64,000 nt of DNA, from positions 10,664,001-10,728,000 of the forward strand of contig OY969916.1 in assembly GCA_963704535.1 (NCBI GenBank), given 5' to 3'. The first letter of the stretch is position 1; each line of letters starts with the position of its first letter. Below are positions 42,659 through 50,436 of this stretch, one piece after another. The DNA is from G963704535 sp963704535 (lineage in GTDB: Bacteria > Chloroflexota > Chloroflexia > Chloroflexales > Roseiflexaceae). The notes under the pieces were generated by a model. The model did not search any database, was not told where the DNA came from, and was given only the letters and a program-made list of their open reading frames with translations. Position numbers and translations under genes: made by a program.

Positions 42659-45133
42659 ATGAGCAAGAACAGAGAACCTTCTGTCCAAGAGCCCTCGGCA
42701 GAGCGGCCCGGCAAATCCACTGCCTCCCCCGAGCGCGAGCTACCGCTGGTGGTGTTGGGAGAGATGGTGATCATGCCGCACATGACCGTACCACTCCAGG
42801 TCGGGCAGGGCAAGTCCTACCGGGCCATGGAGCAGGCATGGGAAGAAGACCAGGAGGTGCTGCTGATCTTTGTCTCCGAGAGCGAGATCGAGGGATACAA
42901 GAATGGCCAGCCGCAGCAGCTTCCGCCTGTCGGTGTGGTTGCGCGCCTGGAGGAATTTATTAAGCTGCCCGACGGCACGGTGCGAATTATTTTGGAGGGC
43001 CTGATCCGCGCCCACCTGCGCTCCGTCGTCCAGAGCGAGCCGTTCTACCGCGTGCGCTGCCAGTCCGTCGCCGACCCTGAGCCGGTCGGCATGGAGGTCG
43101 AGGCGCTGATGGAGACGGTCAAGCAGCAGGTCGACGAGTTTGTCGATCACCTGGGCGAGGTGCCGCAGGACGCGGTCGCGTTCGTCCACCGGATCGATAA
43201 GCCGGGCCACCTGGCCGATATTGTGACCTACGCACCGGCCTTTGAGTTCACTGAGCGAATCGATATTCTCAACGAGCTTGACCCGGTCGAGCGGCTACGC
43301 AAGGCGTATCTGCTGCTCGCACGCCAGCTTGAGTTGCTCAAGCTGCGCCAGAAGATCCAGCAGGATACCAAAGAGGTCCTTGACCAGAGCCAGCGCGAGT
43401 ACTTCCTGCGCGAGCAGATGCGGGTGATCCGGCGCGAGCTGGGTGAGGACGACGATGCCGACGACCCGATCGACGAACTCAAGCGCAAGATCGCCGAGCT
43501 CAAGGCGCCCGACTACGTCAAGGACCAGGCCACCCACGAGCTCAAGCGCCTGGCCCAGCAGGGGATGAACAGCCCTGAGTCCGGCGTCATCCGCACCTAC
43601 CTCGATTGGATCCTGAACCTGCCCTGGGCCGAGGAGGAGCAGGCCGAGATCAGCATCTCCCAGGCTCAGACGGTTCTCGACGAGGACCACTACGGCCTGG
43701 AGAAGGTTAAGGAGCGCCTGCTCGAGTACCTAGCGGTGCGTAAGCTGGCCGGCAACAAGATGCGCTCGCCGATTCTATGTTTCGTCGGCCCGCCCGGCGT
43801 CGGCAAGACATCGCTGGGCCGCTCGATCGCCCGCGCGCTGGGCCGCCAGTTCGTCCGCACCAGCCTCGGCGGCATCCGCGACGAGGCCGAGATCCGTGGG
43901 CACCGGCGCACCTATATCGGCGCCATGCCGGGACGGATCATCCAGGGGATGAAGACCGCTAAGTCGCGCTACCCGGTTTATATCCTCGACGAGGTCGATA
44001 AGGTCGGCCAGGACTTCCGCGGCGACCCCACGTCGGCGCTGCTTGAGGTGCTCGACCCGGAGCAGAACGGCACGTTCTCGGATCATTATCTGGAGATCCC
44101 CTACGATCTCTCGCAGGTGGTGTTTATCGCCACCGCCAACCAGCTCGATCCGATTCCGGTGCCGCTGCGCGACCGCATGGAGATCATCGAGATCGGCGGC
44201 TACACCGAGGACGAGAAGCTGGGGATCGCTCAGGGCTTCCTGGTGCGCAAGCAGCGCGAGTTCCATGGGCTGATCGAGGATCAACTCCAGATCACTGACG
44301 CGGCGGTCCTCAAGCTGATCCGCGAGTATACCCGCGAGGCCGGCGTGCGTAACCTGGAGCGCGAGCTCGCCAGCCTGTGCCGCAAGATCGCCCGCAAGGT
44401 CGCTGCGGCCTCAGACAACAGCGAGGAGTCCGTCACCTACACGATCGACGCCGTCGACATCTCGACGTACCTTGGCCCAGAGCGCTTCTCGTTTGGCCTG
44501 GCCGAGGAGAAGGACGAGATCGGCGTTGCCACTGGCGTGGCTTGGACCCCGACCGGCGGCGACACGCTCTCGATCGAGGTGCTGCCTGTGCGCGGCAAGG
44601 GCGCGCTCCAACTTACCGGCCACCTTGGCGATGTGATGAAGGAGTCGGCGCAGGCGGCACTCTCCTATGCTCGCTACCGGGCCGAGCAGCTCGGGGTTGA
44701 CCCGAACTACTTCGAGGAGCATAACATCCACATCCACGTGCCGGAGGGCGCGGTGCCAAAGGATGGCCCCTCGGCCGGGATCACGTTGACCACTGCGCTG
44801 ATCTCGGCTATGACCGGGCGGCCGGTTCGGCGTGATGTAGCGATGACCGGCGAGGTCACGCTGCGCGGCAAGGTCCTGCCGATCGGCGGCCTCAAGGAGA
44901 AGACGCTGGCGGCCCATCGCGCCGGCATCAAAACCTTCATCCTGCCGAAGGACAACGCTAAGGATATCAGCGAGCTGCCGCAGAAGGTCCGTGATGATCT
45001 CCAGTTGATCCCGGTCTCCTCAATGGACGAGGTGCTGAAGATCGCGCTGACCCCTCAGTCTTCTCCCACTCACGACGAGGTGCTGAAGATCGCGCTGACC
45101 CCTCAGTCTCCTCCCACTCACATTGTAAAGTAG
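42659..45133 (+). CDS. lon: ATP-dependent protease La (Lon)
   Basis: Lon degrades misfolded and regulatory proteins in the cytoplasm. The 824-residue protein has the N-terminal substrate-binding domain (ELPLVVLGEMVIMPHMTVPL, residues ~28-240), a coiled-coil part (QREYFLREQMRVIRRELGED), the AAA+ module with Walker A GPPGVGKTSLGRS at ~376 and VYILDEVDKVGQDF, and the C-terminal protease domain with the catalytic Ser in KDGPSAGITL (~705) and Lys in GGLKEKTLAAHRAG (~747). After the native end (DEVLKIAL) there is a ~27-residue tail, TPQSSPTHDEVLKIALTPQS and on, made from a family A repeat and a 48-base duplication. GAGG precedes the start. The tail could affect the protease ring or simply be tolerated. 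Confidence 0.95.
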   Translation: MSKNREPSVQEPSAERPGKSTASPERELPLVVLGEMVIMPHMTVPLQVGQGKSYRAMEQAWEEDQEVLLIFVSESEIEGYKNGQPQQLPPVGVVARLEEFIKLPDGTVRIILEGLIRAHLRSVVQSEPFYRVRCQSVADPEPVGMEVEALMETVKQQVDEFVDHLGEVPQDAVAFVHRIDKPGHLADIVTYAPAFEFTERIDILNELDPVERLRKAYLLLARQLELLKLRQKIQQDTKEVLDQSQREYFLREQMRVIRRELGEDDDADDPIDELKRKIAELKAPDYVKDQATHELKRLAQQGMNSPESGVIRTYLDWILNLPWAEEEQAEISISQAQTVLDEDHYGLEKVKERLLEYLAVRKLAGNKMRSPILCFVGPPGVGKTSLGRSIARALGRQFVRTSLGGIRDEAEIRGHRRTYIGAMPGRIIQGMKTAKSRYPVYILDEVDKVGQDFRGDPTSALLEVLDPEQNGTFSDHYLEIPYDLSQVVFIATANQLDPIPVPLRDRMEIIEIGGYTEDEKLGIAQGFLVRKQREFHGLIEDQLQITDAAVLKLIREYTREAGVRNLERELASLCRKIARKVAAASDNSEESVTYTIDAVDISTYLGPERFSFGLAEEKDEIGVATGVAWTPTGGDTLSIEVLPVRGKGALQLTGHLGDVMKESAQAALSYARYRAEQLGVDPNYFEEHNIHIHVPEGAVPKDGPSAGITLTTALISAMTGRPVRRDVAMTGEVTLRGKVLPIGGLKEKTLAAHRAGIKTFILPKDNAKDISELPQKVRDDLQLIPVSSMDEVLKIALTPQSSPTHDEVLKIALTPQSPPTHIVK

Positions 45134-45163
45134 AACGACGTCGCTCGAAACCTTGTCTAGGTT
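45026..45163 (+). repeat. 48-base duplication and family A repeat at the lon 3' end
   Basis: Unit 45026-45073 (GACGAGGTGCTGAAGATCGC...CCCACTCAC) repeats at 45074-45121 with a few changes. Each unit joins lon codons to the CCCCTCAGTCTTCTCCCACTC part of family A. The rest of family A (ATTGTAAAGTAGAACGACGTC...CCTTGTCTAGG) follows and contains the stop codon. Confidence 0.85.
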
Positions 45164-45182
45164 GAAGCGGCGATTGAATCAG

Positions 45183-45213
45183 GAACGGCGTACAGTCTCA
45201 CTGTACGCCGTTC
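45183..45213. terminator. 13-bp perfect hairpin after lon
   Basis: GAACGGCGTACAG-TCTCA-CTGTACGCCGTTC is a perfect stem with a five-base loop 50 bases after the lon stop. TGTATT follows on the plus strand. It also lies just downstream of the tRNA-like sequence on the minus strand, so it could act in both directions. Confidence 0.6.
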
Positions 45214-45218
45214 TGTAT

Positions 45219-45292
45219 TGGGGGCAACGGCAGGATTCGAACCTGTCCTTCCATCCCTGGATGTGCCAGCCTATGATTACACTTCCGCTGCC
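45219..45292 (-). tRNA. degenerate tRNA-like sequence (no canonical anticodon arm)
   Basis: On the minus strand the 74-base stretch starts GGCAGCG and ends ACAGGTTCGAATCCTGC-CGTTGCC-C-CCA. The acceptor stem pairs in all seven positions (one G-T), the T-arm has GTTCGAATCC with one mismatch at its base, and an encoded CCA is present. A D-arm-like GTGTAATC...GCAC occurs, but no 5-bp anticodon stem with a 7-base loop can be drawn, so the anticodon is unknown. It is likely a tRNA remnant, an integration scar or a chance mimic. Confidence 0.35.
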
Positions 45293-45437
45293 AGGTCTCT
45301 ATAATATAATAACGCACAATCATCCTGTTTTGGATGTAAAATTTTTGTTATGTTTATGATGCAAGTTGCGTGCCACGACCCGATCTGCCTGTAGACAGGT
45401 CCTCACCATCATCGGAACCGCTTGTTCATTTCTATTA

Positions 45438-45570
45438 TTGTCAATGACAGGACTTATGTGGTAGCGTCCACAACGCCGCTCTTGCCTGCGGCAGCAAGGT
45501 ACTTCACCCATTTTTCTCGACGATTTTTCGCCGGCCCGGCGAAAAATCGTCGAGAAAAGGAAGAAAAGGC
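45438..45570 (+). repeat. palindromic leader element, copy 2
   Basis: TTGTCAATGACA is followed 37 bases later by TGCCTGCGGCAGCAAGGTAC and then a 47-bp palindrome (45512-45558, arms TTTTCTCGACGATTTTTCGCCGG with one central base) and AGGAAGAAAA. Spacing between parts differs by two bases from copy 1. Stem changes relative to copy 1 are matched on both arms. The methyltransferase start codon lies 14 bases after the palindrome, so AGGAAG at its edge is the ribosome binding site. Confidence 0.85.
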
Positions 45571-45572
45571 CG

Positions 45573-46298
45573 ATGGCCCTGCTTCCCGATCTGCCCCGTA
45601 GCACTGCTCCTGAGTTGCTCGACGTGCTGTCGGTAGACCCAGCCGCGCTGGCCGATAACCTGCGCGACCTGCGGCAGGTCGACCGCTTCTTGGGCGGCAC
45701 GGCGCTGATCTGGCGCGAGCTGCTGCCGATGCTGCGCCGGCTGCCGTGCGGCTCCCCGGCCACGCTGCTCGACGTGGCCACCGGCGGCGCCGATGGGCCA
45801 CGCCTGCTGGCGGCGTGGGCGCGGCGCTGCGGCTATGAGCTGCGCCCGGTCGCCTCCGATCGCTTGCTGGCGGCGCTCCGGTTCGCCCGCGCGGCGGGCG
45901 CGTGGTTGCCATTGATTCGTCACGATGCGCTGAAGATCCCGATTGCCGACGGGGGCATGGACTTCGTGACTTGCTCGCTGGCACTGCATCATTTCGCCCC
46001 TGCTGATGCGATCGTGCTGCTGCGGGAGCTGAACCGGGTCGCGCGGCAGGGCGTGATCGTTGGCGACCTGCGGCGCGGTCGGCTGGCCTATTGGGGGGCA
46101 CGGCTGCTGGCGCTGGGACCCTGGCATGCGATGGCTCGCCACGATGGGCCGCTCTCGGTCTTGCGCGCTTATACGGTCGAGGAGGTGCGCGAGTTGGTGC
46201 GGCGCGCGGGCCTGACGGGGGCGCTGGTCGAGGCACGTGGGCCGTTTCAGTTGGTGATTATTGTCCAGTGTGATCTTGGGGCTGAAGCGGGGTGGTGA
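45573..46298 (+). CDS. class I SAM-dependent methyltransferase
   Basis: This 241-residue protein has a UbiE-like methyltransferase domain. Motif I is TLLDVATGGADGPRLLAAWA (a variant of the usual D-x-G-x-G-x-G), ELRPVASDRLLAALRFA is the second strand, DGGMDFVTCSLALHHFAPAD is motif post-I/II with the LHHF signature of small-molecule methyltransferases, and RVARQGVIVGDLRRG follows. The N-terminal ~50 residues (VDPAALADNLRDLRQVDRFL) are helical. Its leader is the palindromic element, which supplies the ribosome binding site. The substrate is unknown; a lipid, quinone or polyketide product is plausible. Confidence 0.87.
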   Translation: MALLPDLPRSTAPELLDVLSVDPAALADNLRDLRQVDRFLGGTALIWRELLPMLRRLPCGSPATLLDVATGGADGPRLLAAWARRCGYELRPVASDRLLAALRFARAAGAWLPLIRHDALKIPIADGGMDFVTCSLALHHFAPADAIVLLRELNRVARQGVIVGDLRRGRLAYWGARLLALGPWHAMARHDGPLSVLRAYTVEEVRELVRRAGLTGALVEARGPFQLVIIVQCDLGAEAGW

Positions 46299-46334
46299 AG
46301 GGGCGCCGGCACTTGGCTGGCGCCCCTCGGATTG

Positions 46335-47924
46335 TCATCGTACGCCGGCGACTCCGGCGAAGGTCAGGAGGTCGACCATTCGGAAGTCGCCGGTGGTTCC
46401 ATCGCGCCTGGGCAGCGTTGGCAGCCAGCCAGGGTTGGTCGCCAGGTAGGAGAGTGGATCGAGTTGTAGGAGGCCAATGAAGACTTCTCCGACGATCAAT
46501 GAGCCGACTGACCCGAGCCGTAGGCCACTCTCGCGGAGTTCAGCCTCTTTGAGCACGTAGTACCACAGCGGCGTGCTCCCGTCGAGGCCGACGCCGTAGC
46601 CCTTCAGCTCGGGGAAGTTCGACGCGCCGAGCACGGGGAGACCGGCGGCTCCGGCGATCGCCTGGCCGGAGGGGATGGTCCAGGTCAGGTGGCGCAGCAG
46701 GTTGCGCTGCGGCAGCGCGGTCGGCGGCGACCCGCCGGCGATAGCTCCCAGCGGCAGGCGGAAGAGCGCGGTCGAGATCTTGGTGTCGATGCGCTTGTTT
46801 GGCCGTGAATTGTTGTCGCCGAAGTTGAAGAATGTCGGCCAGCCGATGAAGCGGCGCGGCGCGCGTGCCCCGCCGCGCATGTCGACCGGGTCGGCCTGGC
46901 CTTCGCCGGCCGGGTCGAAGACCATCGCGAAGAAGGCGCCGCCGTTGATGCTGGTGAAGTTGACCCGGTAGGAGGGCCGCACCTGGCTATGGCCGAAGCG
47001 GAAGGCCGCGCCCTGGAACTCCACCGGGATGAACTGCTGGCCCGACGCCGGGCGGTAGAACCGCCGCCCGTTGTTGAGGATGCTGTTCACGCGGTCCTGC
47101 CCGATGATTAGGGGCAGGTACTCTTTGAGGATGATCCACTGGTAGTGCCAGCGAACGAGCTTCCGGGCCTCGGAGAAGACGGTATCGGCGGGCACGCCCT
47201 GCGAGCGTAACCTGTCGACCACGCGGTTGTGGAACAGCAGGAAAGCGGCGTGGAGGCCGGAGATGACGACGTTCTCGTCGTTACGTGGGTCGGCGATGAT
47301 TGCGGTTTTGTCGCTGGCGCGGGGGAGATCCTCGAATATGCCGCCGCTTTCGACTTTGAGCTTGGCCTTATCCGCCGAGTTGTAGAGATGTGGATCCGAG
47401 ACCGGGCCACGGCCATACACACTGTCGAGATCGAGCCCTGGCGTGCGGGTGTTGGGGGCTTGCTCGGGCGGGGTGGGCTGGCCCAGCGGCGAGGTGGCAT
47501 CGAAGGTCATGTCGTGGTCCAGGAACTGGCCCAGGAATGTGATCCCGGCGGTCTGGTTGGGGTTGTCGGGGTTGTTGACGAACGCCGTGGGATCGAGGAT
47601 CAGTTCGGCCGGGGGGCGCCCGATCGGGTCCTTGGCGTCGAGCATGTGGCCGAAGGCGCCGATGTCGTTCAGAGCATCGGTGACGCGCTGAAACATCGGC
47701 TGGGTCGTAGGCGCGAACGAAGGCAAGGTGGGGAACATCCGACCGAAGCGATCTGAGCGTGGCGTTGTTTGTAGTGCGGGAATGTGTGCGTCTACCAGCG
47801 TATTGAGCGTTTTCTCGGGCAAAGCTACGGCGCCAGCAGCCGTCCCCGTGCCGAGCCCGCCCAGGAACCTCCGCCGACTGAGCTTGGGTTGCCCTCTCTG
47901 GTTGCCGACAGGCTTGTCCTTCAT
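46335..47924 (-). CDS. Tat-exported animal-type heme peroxidase
   Basis: This 529-residue protein belongs to the animal (myeloperoxidase/cyclooxygenase-like) heme peroxidase superfamily. The signal PKLSRRRFLGGLGTGTAAGA is of twin-arginine type. ITFLGQFLDHDMTFD carries the distal His (and the Asp that links heme in some members), NVVISGLHAAFLLFHNRVVD is the conserved second helix, and AAFRFGHSQVRPSY carries the proximal His. GGGAGG lies upstream. It would oxidise halides or phenols with peroxide outside the cytoplasm; bacterial members are known but scattered. It converges with the methyltransferase gene. Confidence 0.9.
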   Translation of the reverse strand: MKDKPVGNQRGQPKLSRRRFLGGLGTGTAAGAVALPEKTLNTLVDAHIPALQTTPRSDRFGRMFPTLPSFAPTTQPMFQRVTDALNDIGAFGHMLDAKDPIGRPPAELILDPTAFVNNPDNPNQTAGITFLGQFLDHDMTFDATSPLGQPTPPEQAPNTRTPGLDLDSVYGRGPVSDPHLYNSADKAKLKVESGGIFEDLPRASDKTAIIADPRNDENVVISGLHAAFLLFHNRVVDRLRSQGVPADTVFSEARKLVRWHYQWIILKEYLPLIIGQDRVNSILNNGRRFYRPASGQQFIPVEFQGAAFRFGHSQVRPSYRVNFTSINGGAFFAMVFDPAGEGQADPVDMRGGARAPRRFIGWPTFFNFGDNNSRPNKRIDTKISTALFRLPLGAIAGGSPPTALPQRNLLRHLTWTIPSGQAIAGAAGLPVLGASNFPELKGYGVGLDGSTPLWYYVLKEAELRESGLRLGSVGSLIVGEVFIGLLQLDPLSYLATNPGWLPTLPRRDGTTGDFRMVDLLTFAGVAGVR

Positions 47925-48640
47925 GGCTCTACCTCCCTCTTACTTGGTTTCCACGCCTCCTTCGATTGGAGGCTACCGCGCACGAGCATAGGGATATAAA
48001 CCCATATCGCTCGATCGGGCCGCAGATCTTCTAGCGTGTGATCGTTGATGCCTGTTTCTATATGAACGCGTCGTATGCGAGAAGCAGAGCTGTTATGGAC
48101 AAATCGGTAGCGATTATGTGGGCTTGTGTACGGAAAGGACTATTTTGGCACAACAATACATGACAGCCCGCTGATACGAATGTACATCGCACTTCGTGAG
48201 CCGAATCGGCATTTCCTGGACGTGATCCCACAAAACCAGCGTTTAACGCGGTTGTGACAGGAATAAATATTAATAGATACGAATATTTGTTTGAAAAAGT
48301 TATCGCTGACGAAAATTGACAGTGGTAACTTTGTGAAGCAGGCGTGGCCGTCAATGGCTAAGAGAGTTTCCAAACACCCTCTAAAGCCTGGATAGCAAAA
48401 TAGAAACGCAAGCGCACTGCCGAGGTGCGCCTAGCATTTCTGAGTGGATTTATATAGTGTGGTAGATGGAGAAACTTAGAATGATTCTAGCACAATGTAG
48501 TGGATTTGTCAAGAACTAGTTAATGAATTATTGATCATAATTGATGAGCATCGGCTATAGCCTTGCTATCAGGGTTGTAAGGTGGGAAGGGGTTTTGTGG
48601 GGGCTTCCCCACACCCCCTTTTACAACTCATTTAGGAACG
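47925..48640. other. 716-base AT-richer intergenic region with family B hairpin
   Basis: Base composition is clearly more AT-rich than elsewhere, and no frame here looks coding: two short frames on the minus strand lack ribosome binding sites and recognisable motifs. TGTGCTAGAAT on the minus strand near 48487 resembles an extended -10. The right end (48577-48634) is a family B hairpin (GTGGGGG-CTTCCCCAC core). It could be decayed DNA. Confidence 0.5.
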
Positions 48641-49012
48641 CTATATATGGAGCGGGTTGCTGGCGAATGCGTACTCCTCGACGACGCGCCCGCCGATCAG
48701 GTGTTCCTGGATGATTCGTTCCAGGACCTCGGGTGTGCAGGAGTGGTACCACACCCCCTCGGGGTAGACGACCGCGATCGGGCCGTGGACGCAGATGCGG
48801 AGGCAGTTGGCTTTGGTGCGGTAGACGCCGCCGCTGGCGATCGAGAGCCGCAGTTGCTTCAGCCAATTCTTGAGGTAGTTCCAGGATTGGAGGCTCGCCT
48901 CTTTGGTCGAGCACTTCGGCTCGGTCTGGTCGCAGCACAGGAAGATGTGACGAACGTAGCTGCCAACCATGTACTCGGCGGCTTTCGCTTGAAGGTCCTG
49001 CTCGATCGACAT
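48641..49012 (-). CDS. thioredoxin-like [2Fe-2S] ferredoxin
   Basis: This 123-residue protein resembles thioredoxin-fold [2Fe-2S] ferredoxins (cyanobacterial/Shethna-like). Cluster ligands are likely Cys in HIFLCCDQTEPKC and in NCLRICVHGPIAVVYPEGVW (the second pair); the motif GVWYHSCTPEVLERIIQEHL is typical of the family's C-terminus. An extended -10 lies ~55 bases upstream. It stands alone between the AT-rich region and a divergent dehydrogenase gene, so its electron partner is unknown. A shorter relative lies at 59023. Confidence 0.88.
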   Translation of the reverse strand: MSIEQDLQAKAAEYMVGSYVRHIFLCCDQTEPKCSTKEASLQSWNYLKNWLKQLRLSIASGGVYRTKANCLRICVHGPIAVVYPEGVWYHSCTPEVLERIIQEHLIGGRVVEEYAFASNPLHI

Positions 49013-49065
49013 TGTGACCTCTCTTGGGTGTTGTGCGCGTGGAGCACGGCGATGATATCGCGCGG

Positions 49066-49074
49066 ATTATAGCT
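49066..49074 (-). promoter_or_regulatory. -10 promoter element of the ferredoxin gene
   Basis: On the minus strand AGCTATAAT followed by CCGCGC lies 54-62 bases before the start codon, placing transcription start near 49059. Confidence 0.5.
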
Positions 49075-49135
49075 TCTGGTGCGGAGGCACGCAACTCGCC
49101 CTGGTAGGCATTGCCGGCCCGGCGCCGGAATAGGG

Positions 49136-49141
49136 TATACT
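49136..49141 (+). promoter_or_regulatory. -10 element of the dehydrogenase gene
   Basis: TATACT in GGGTATACTTGAGCGC lies 40 bases before the start codon; GAGG at 49170-49173 is the ribosome binding site. No clear -35 is seen. Confidence 0.45.
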
Positions 49142-49180
49142 TGAGCGCACAGTCGCGACAGTTAGAAAGCGAGGTCGGCT

Positions 49181-50254
49181 ATGAGCAAGACCATTGTTGT
49201 CCTTGAAGGTGACCAGACCGGCCAGGAGCTGCTCGAAGAGGCCCTGCGCGTGCTCGACCCCGGCGTCACCGGCGTCGAGTTGACCTTTCAGCGCTTCGAT
49301 CTGAGCCTGGAGAATCGCCGGGCGACCAAGAATAAGGTGGTCGAGGAGGCCGCTGCGGCCATGGTGGCGTGCGGCCTGGGCCTCAAGGCTGCGACGATCA
49401 CGCCGGAGACCAAGGGCGATGTCGGTAGCCCGAACGCCATTCTGCGCGAGAAGGTCGATGGGACCGTGATTGTTCGCACCGGCCGGCGCATCCCCGGCGT
49501 GCGGCCGGTCGGCGGCGTCCACGCGCCGATCTCGGTGATCCGTATGGCGGTGGGCGATGCGTACGGCGCCAAGGAGAGGCGTGAGGGTCAGGGGCTTGAC
49601 GAGGTCGCCTACCGGACCGAGCGCATCACCCGGCGCCACTGCCGTGCTGTGGCCGAGTACGCCTTTCGCCACGCCGAGCGGCAGGGCGCCAAGGTTTTCG
49701 GCGGCCCCAAATATACCGTCAGCCCGATCTATGAGGGGATGCTGAAGGAGGAGATGGATGAGGCCGCCAGCCGTCACCCTGGCGTTCGCTACGATCCGCA
49801 GTTGATCGACGCGACCTACGCGCTGCTGCTAAAGAACCCCGGCGACCCGCTGGTGATCCCCACGCTCAACCGCGACGGCGACTGTATGAGCGACTTGGTC
49901 CTGCAAATGTTCGGGTCGATCGCCGGCTCCGAGTCGCTGCTGATCAGCTTCGACGACGATTGGAACACCCGCGTCTTAATGGCCGAGGCGCCCCACGGCA
50001 CCGCGCCCACGCTGTTCGGCAAGAATCTCGCCAACCCCATGGCTATGATCCTGGCGGGCGCGTCGCTGCTTTCCTCTATTGGCAATAACGCGACGCTGGC
50101 CGCACGGGCGATCTCGGAGTCGGTCTTCGAGGCGGTGTACGACGGCATCCGCACCGCCGACATCCAGGGGCACGCGACGACGAGCGAGTTCACCGACGAG
50201 GTGATCAAGCGCGTCCAGACCAAGCTGGCAGTCTGGCCGTCGCTTGGAAGCTAG
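49181..50254 (+). CDS. isocitrate/isopropylmalate dehydrogenase family protein (NAD type)
   Basis: This 357-residue beta-decarboxylating dehydrogenase uses NAD(P) and a divalent metal to oxidise a 2-hydroxy acid. IVVLEGDQTGQELLEEALRV opens the family fold. KGDVGSPNAILREKVDGTVI resembles the substrate-binding loop of isocitrate enzymes, RRHCRAVAEYAFRHAERQ is the second helix, and LNRDGDCMSDLVLQMFGSIAG carries the metal-binding Asp residues. EAPHGTAPTLFGKNLANPMA is the nucleotide-binding signature. The pattern fits NAD-isocitrate dehydrogenase somewhat better than LeuB; no leucine genes are adjacent. Confidence 0.88.
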   Translation: MSKTIVVLEGDQTGQELLEEALRVLDPGVTGVELTFQRFDLSLENRRATKNKVVEEAAAAMVACGLGLKAATITPETKGDVGSPNAILREKVDGTVIVRTGRRIPGVRPVGGVHAPISVIRMAVGDAYGAKERREGQGLDEVAYRTERITRRHCRAVAEYAFRHAERQGAKVFGGPKYTVSPIYEGMLKEEMDEAASRHPGVRYDPQLIDATYALLLKNPGDPLVIPTLNRDGDCMSDLVLQMFGSIAGSESLLISFDDDWNTRVLMAEAPHGTAPTLFGKNLANPMAMILAGASLLSSIGNNATLAARAISESVFEAVYDGIRTADIQGHATTSEFTDEVIKRVQTKLAVWPSLGS

Positions 50255-50255
50255 T

Positions 50256-50436
50256 TGTCAGTAGTCCGTGGTCAGTGGTCCGTTGTCAGACAACTTTGGT
50301 GCTTTACAGTTCTGGAGAAAAGGGGGTTTGAGGGGGCAGCCCCCTCAGTCTCCCCCACTCACACTGTAAAGTAGAACGGCCCTGCTCGAAACCTTGTCTT
50401 AGCTGCAACTGACGACGGACCACTGACAACTGACAA
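50256..50436. repeat. family A repeat nested in a heptamer stem-loop
   Basis: GTCAGTA/GTCCGTG/GTCAGTG/GTCCGTT units (about 50258-50288) and the complementary ACTGACG/ACGGACC/ACTGACA units (about 50405-50436) form the arms. Between them lies a full family A copy (50311-50400). It fills the whole gap between the dehydrogenase and the sensor kinase gene, reaching into both stop codons (CTAG). Confidence 0.85.

Noticed and set aside
45211..45300. Plus-strand GGGGGCAACGGCAGGATTCGA considered as the 5' end of a tmRNA
   Set aside because: The tmRNA-typical TTCGACGGG is absent and the pattern reads as the complement of a tRNA T-arm instead.
48058..48373. Two short overlapping minus-strand frames in the AT-rich gap
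   Set aside because: No ribosome binding site, no recognisable motif and atypical residue composition; more likely chance frames.
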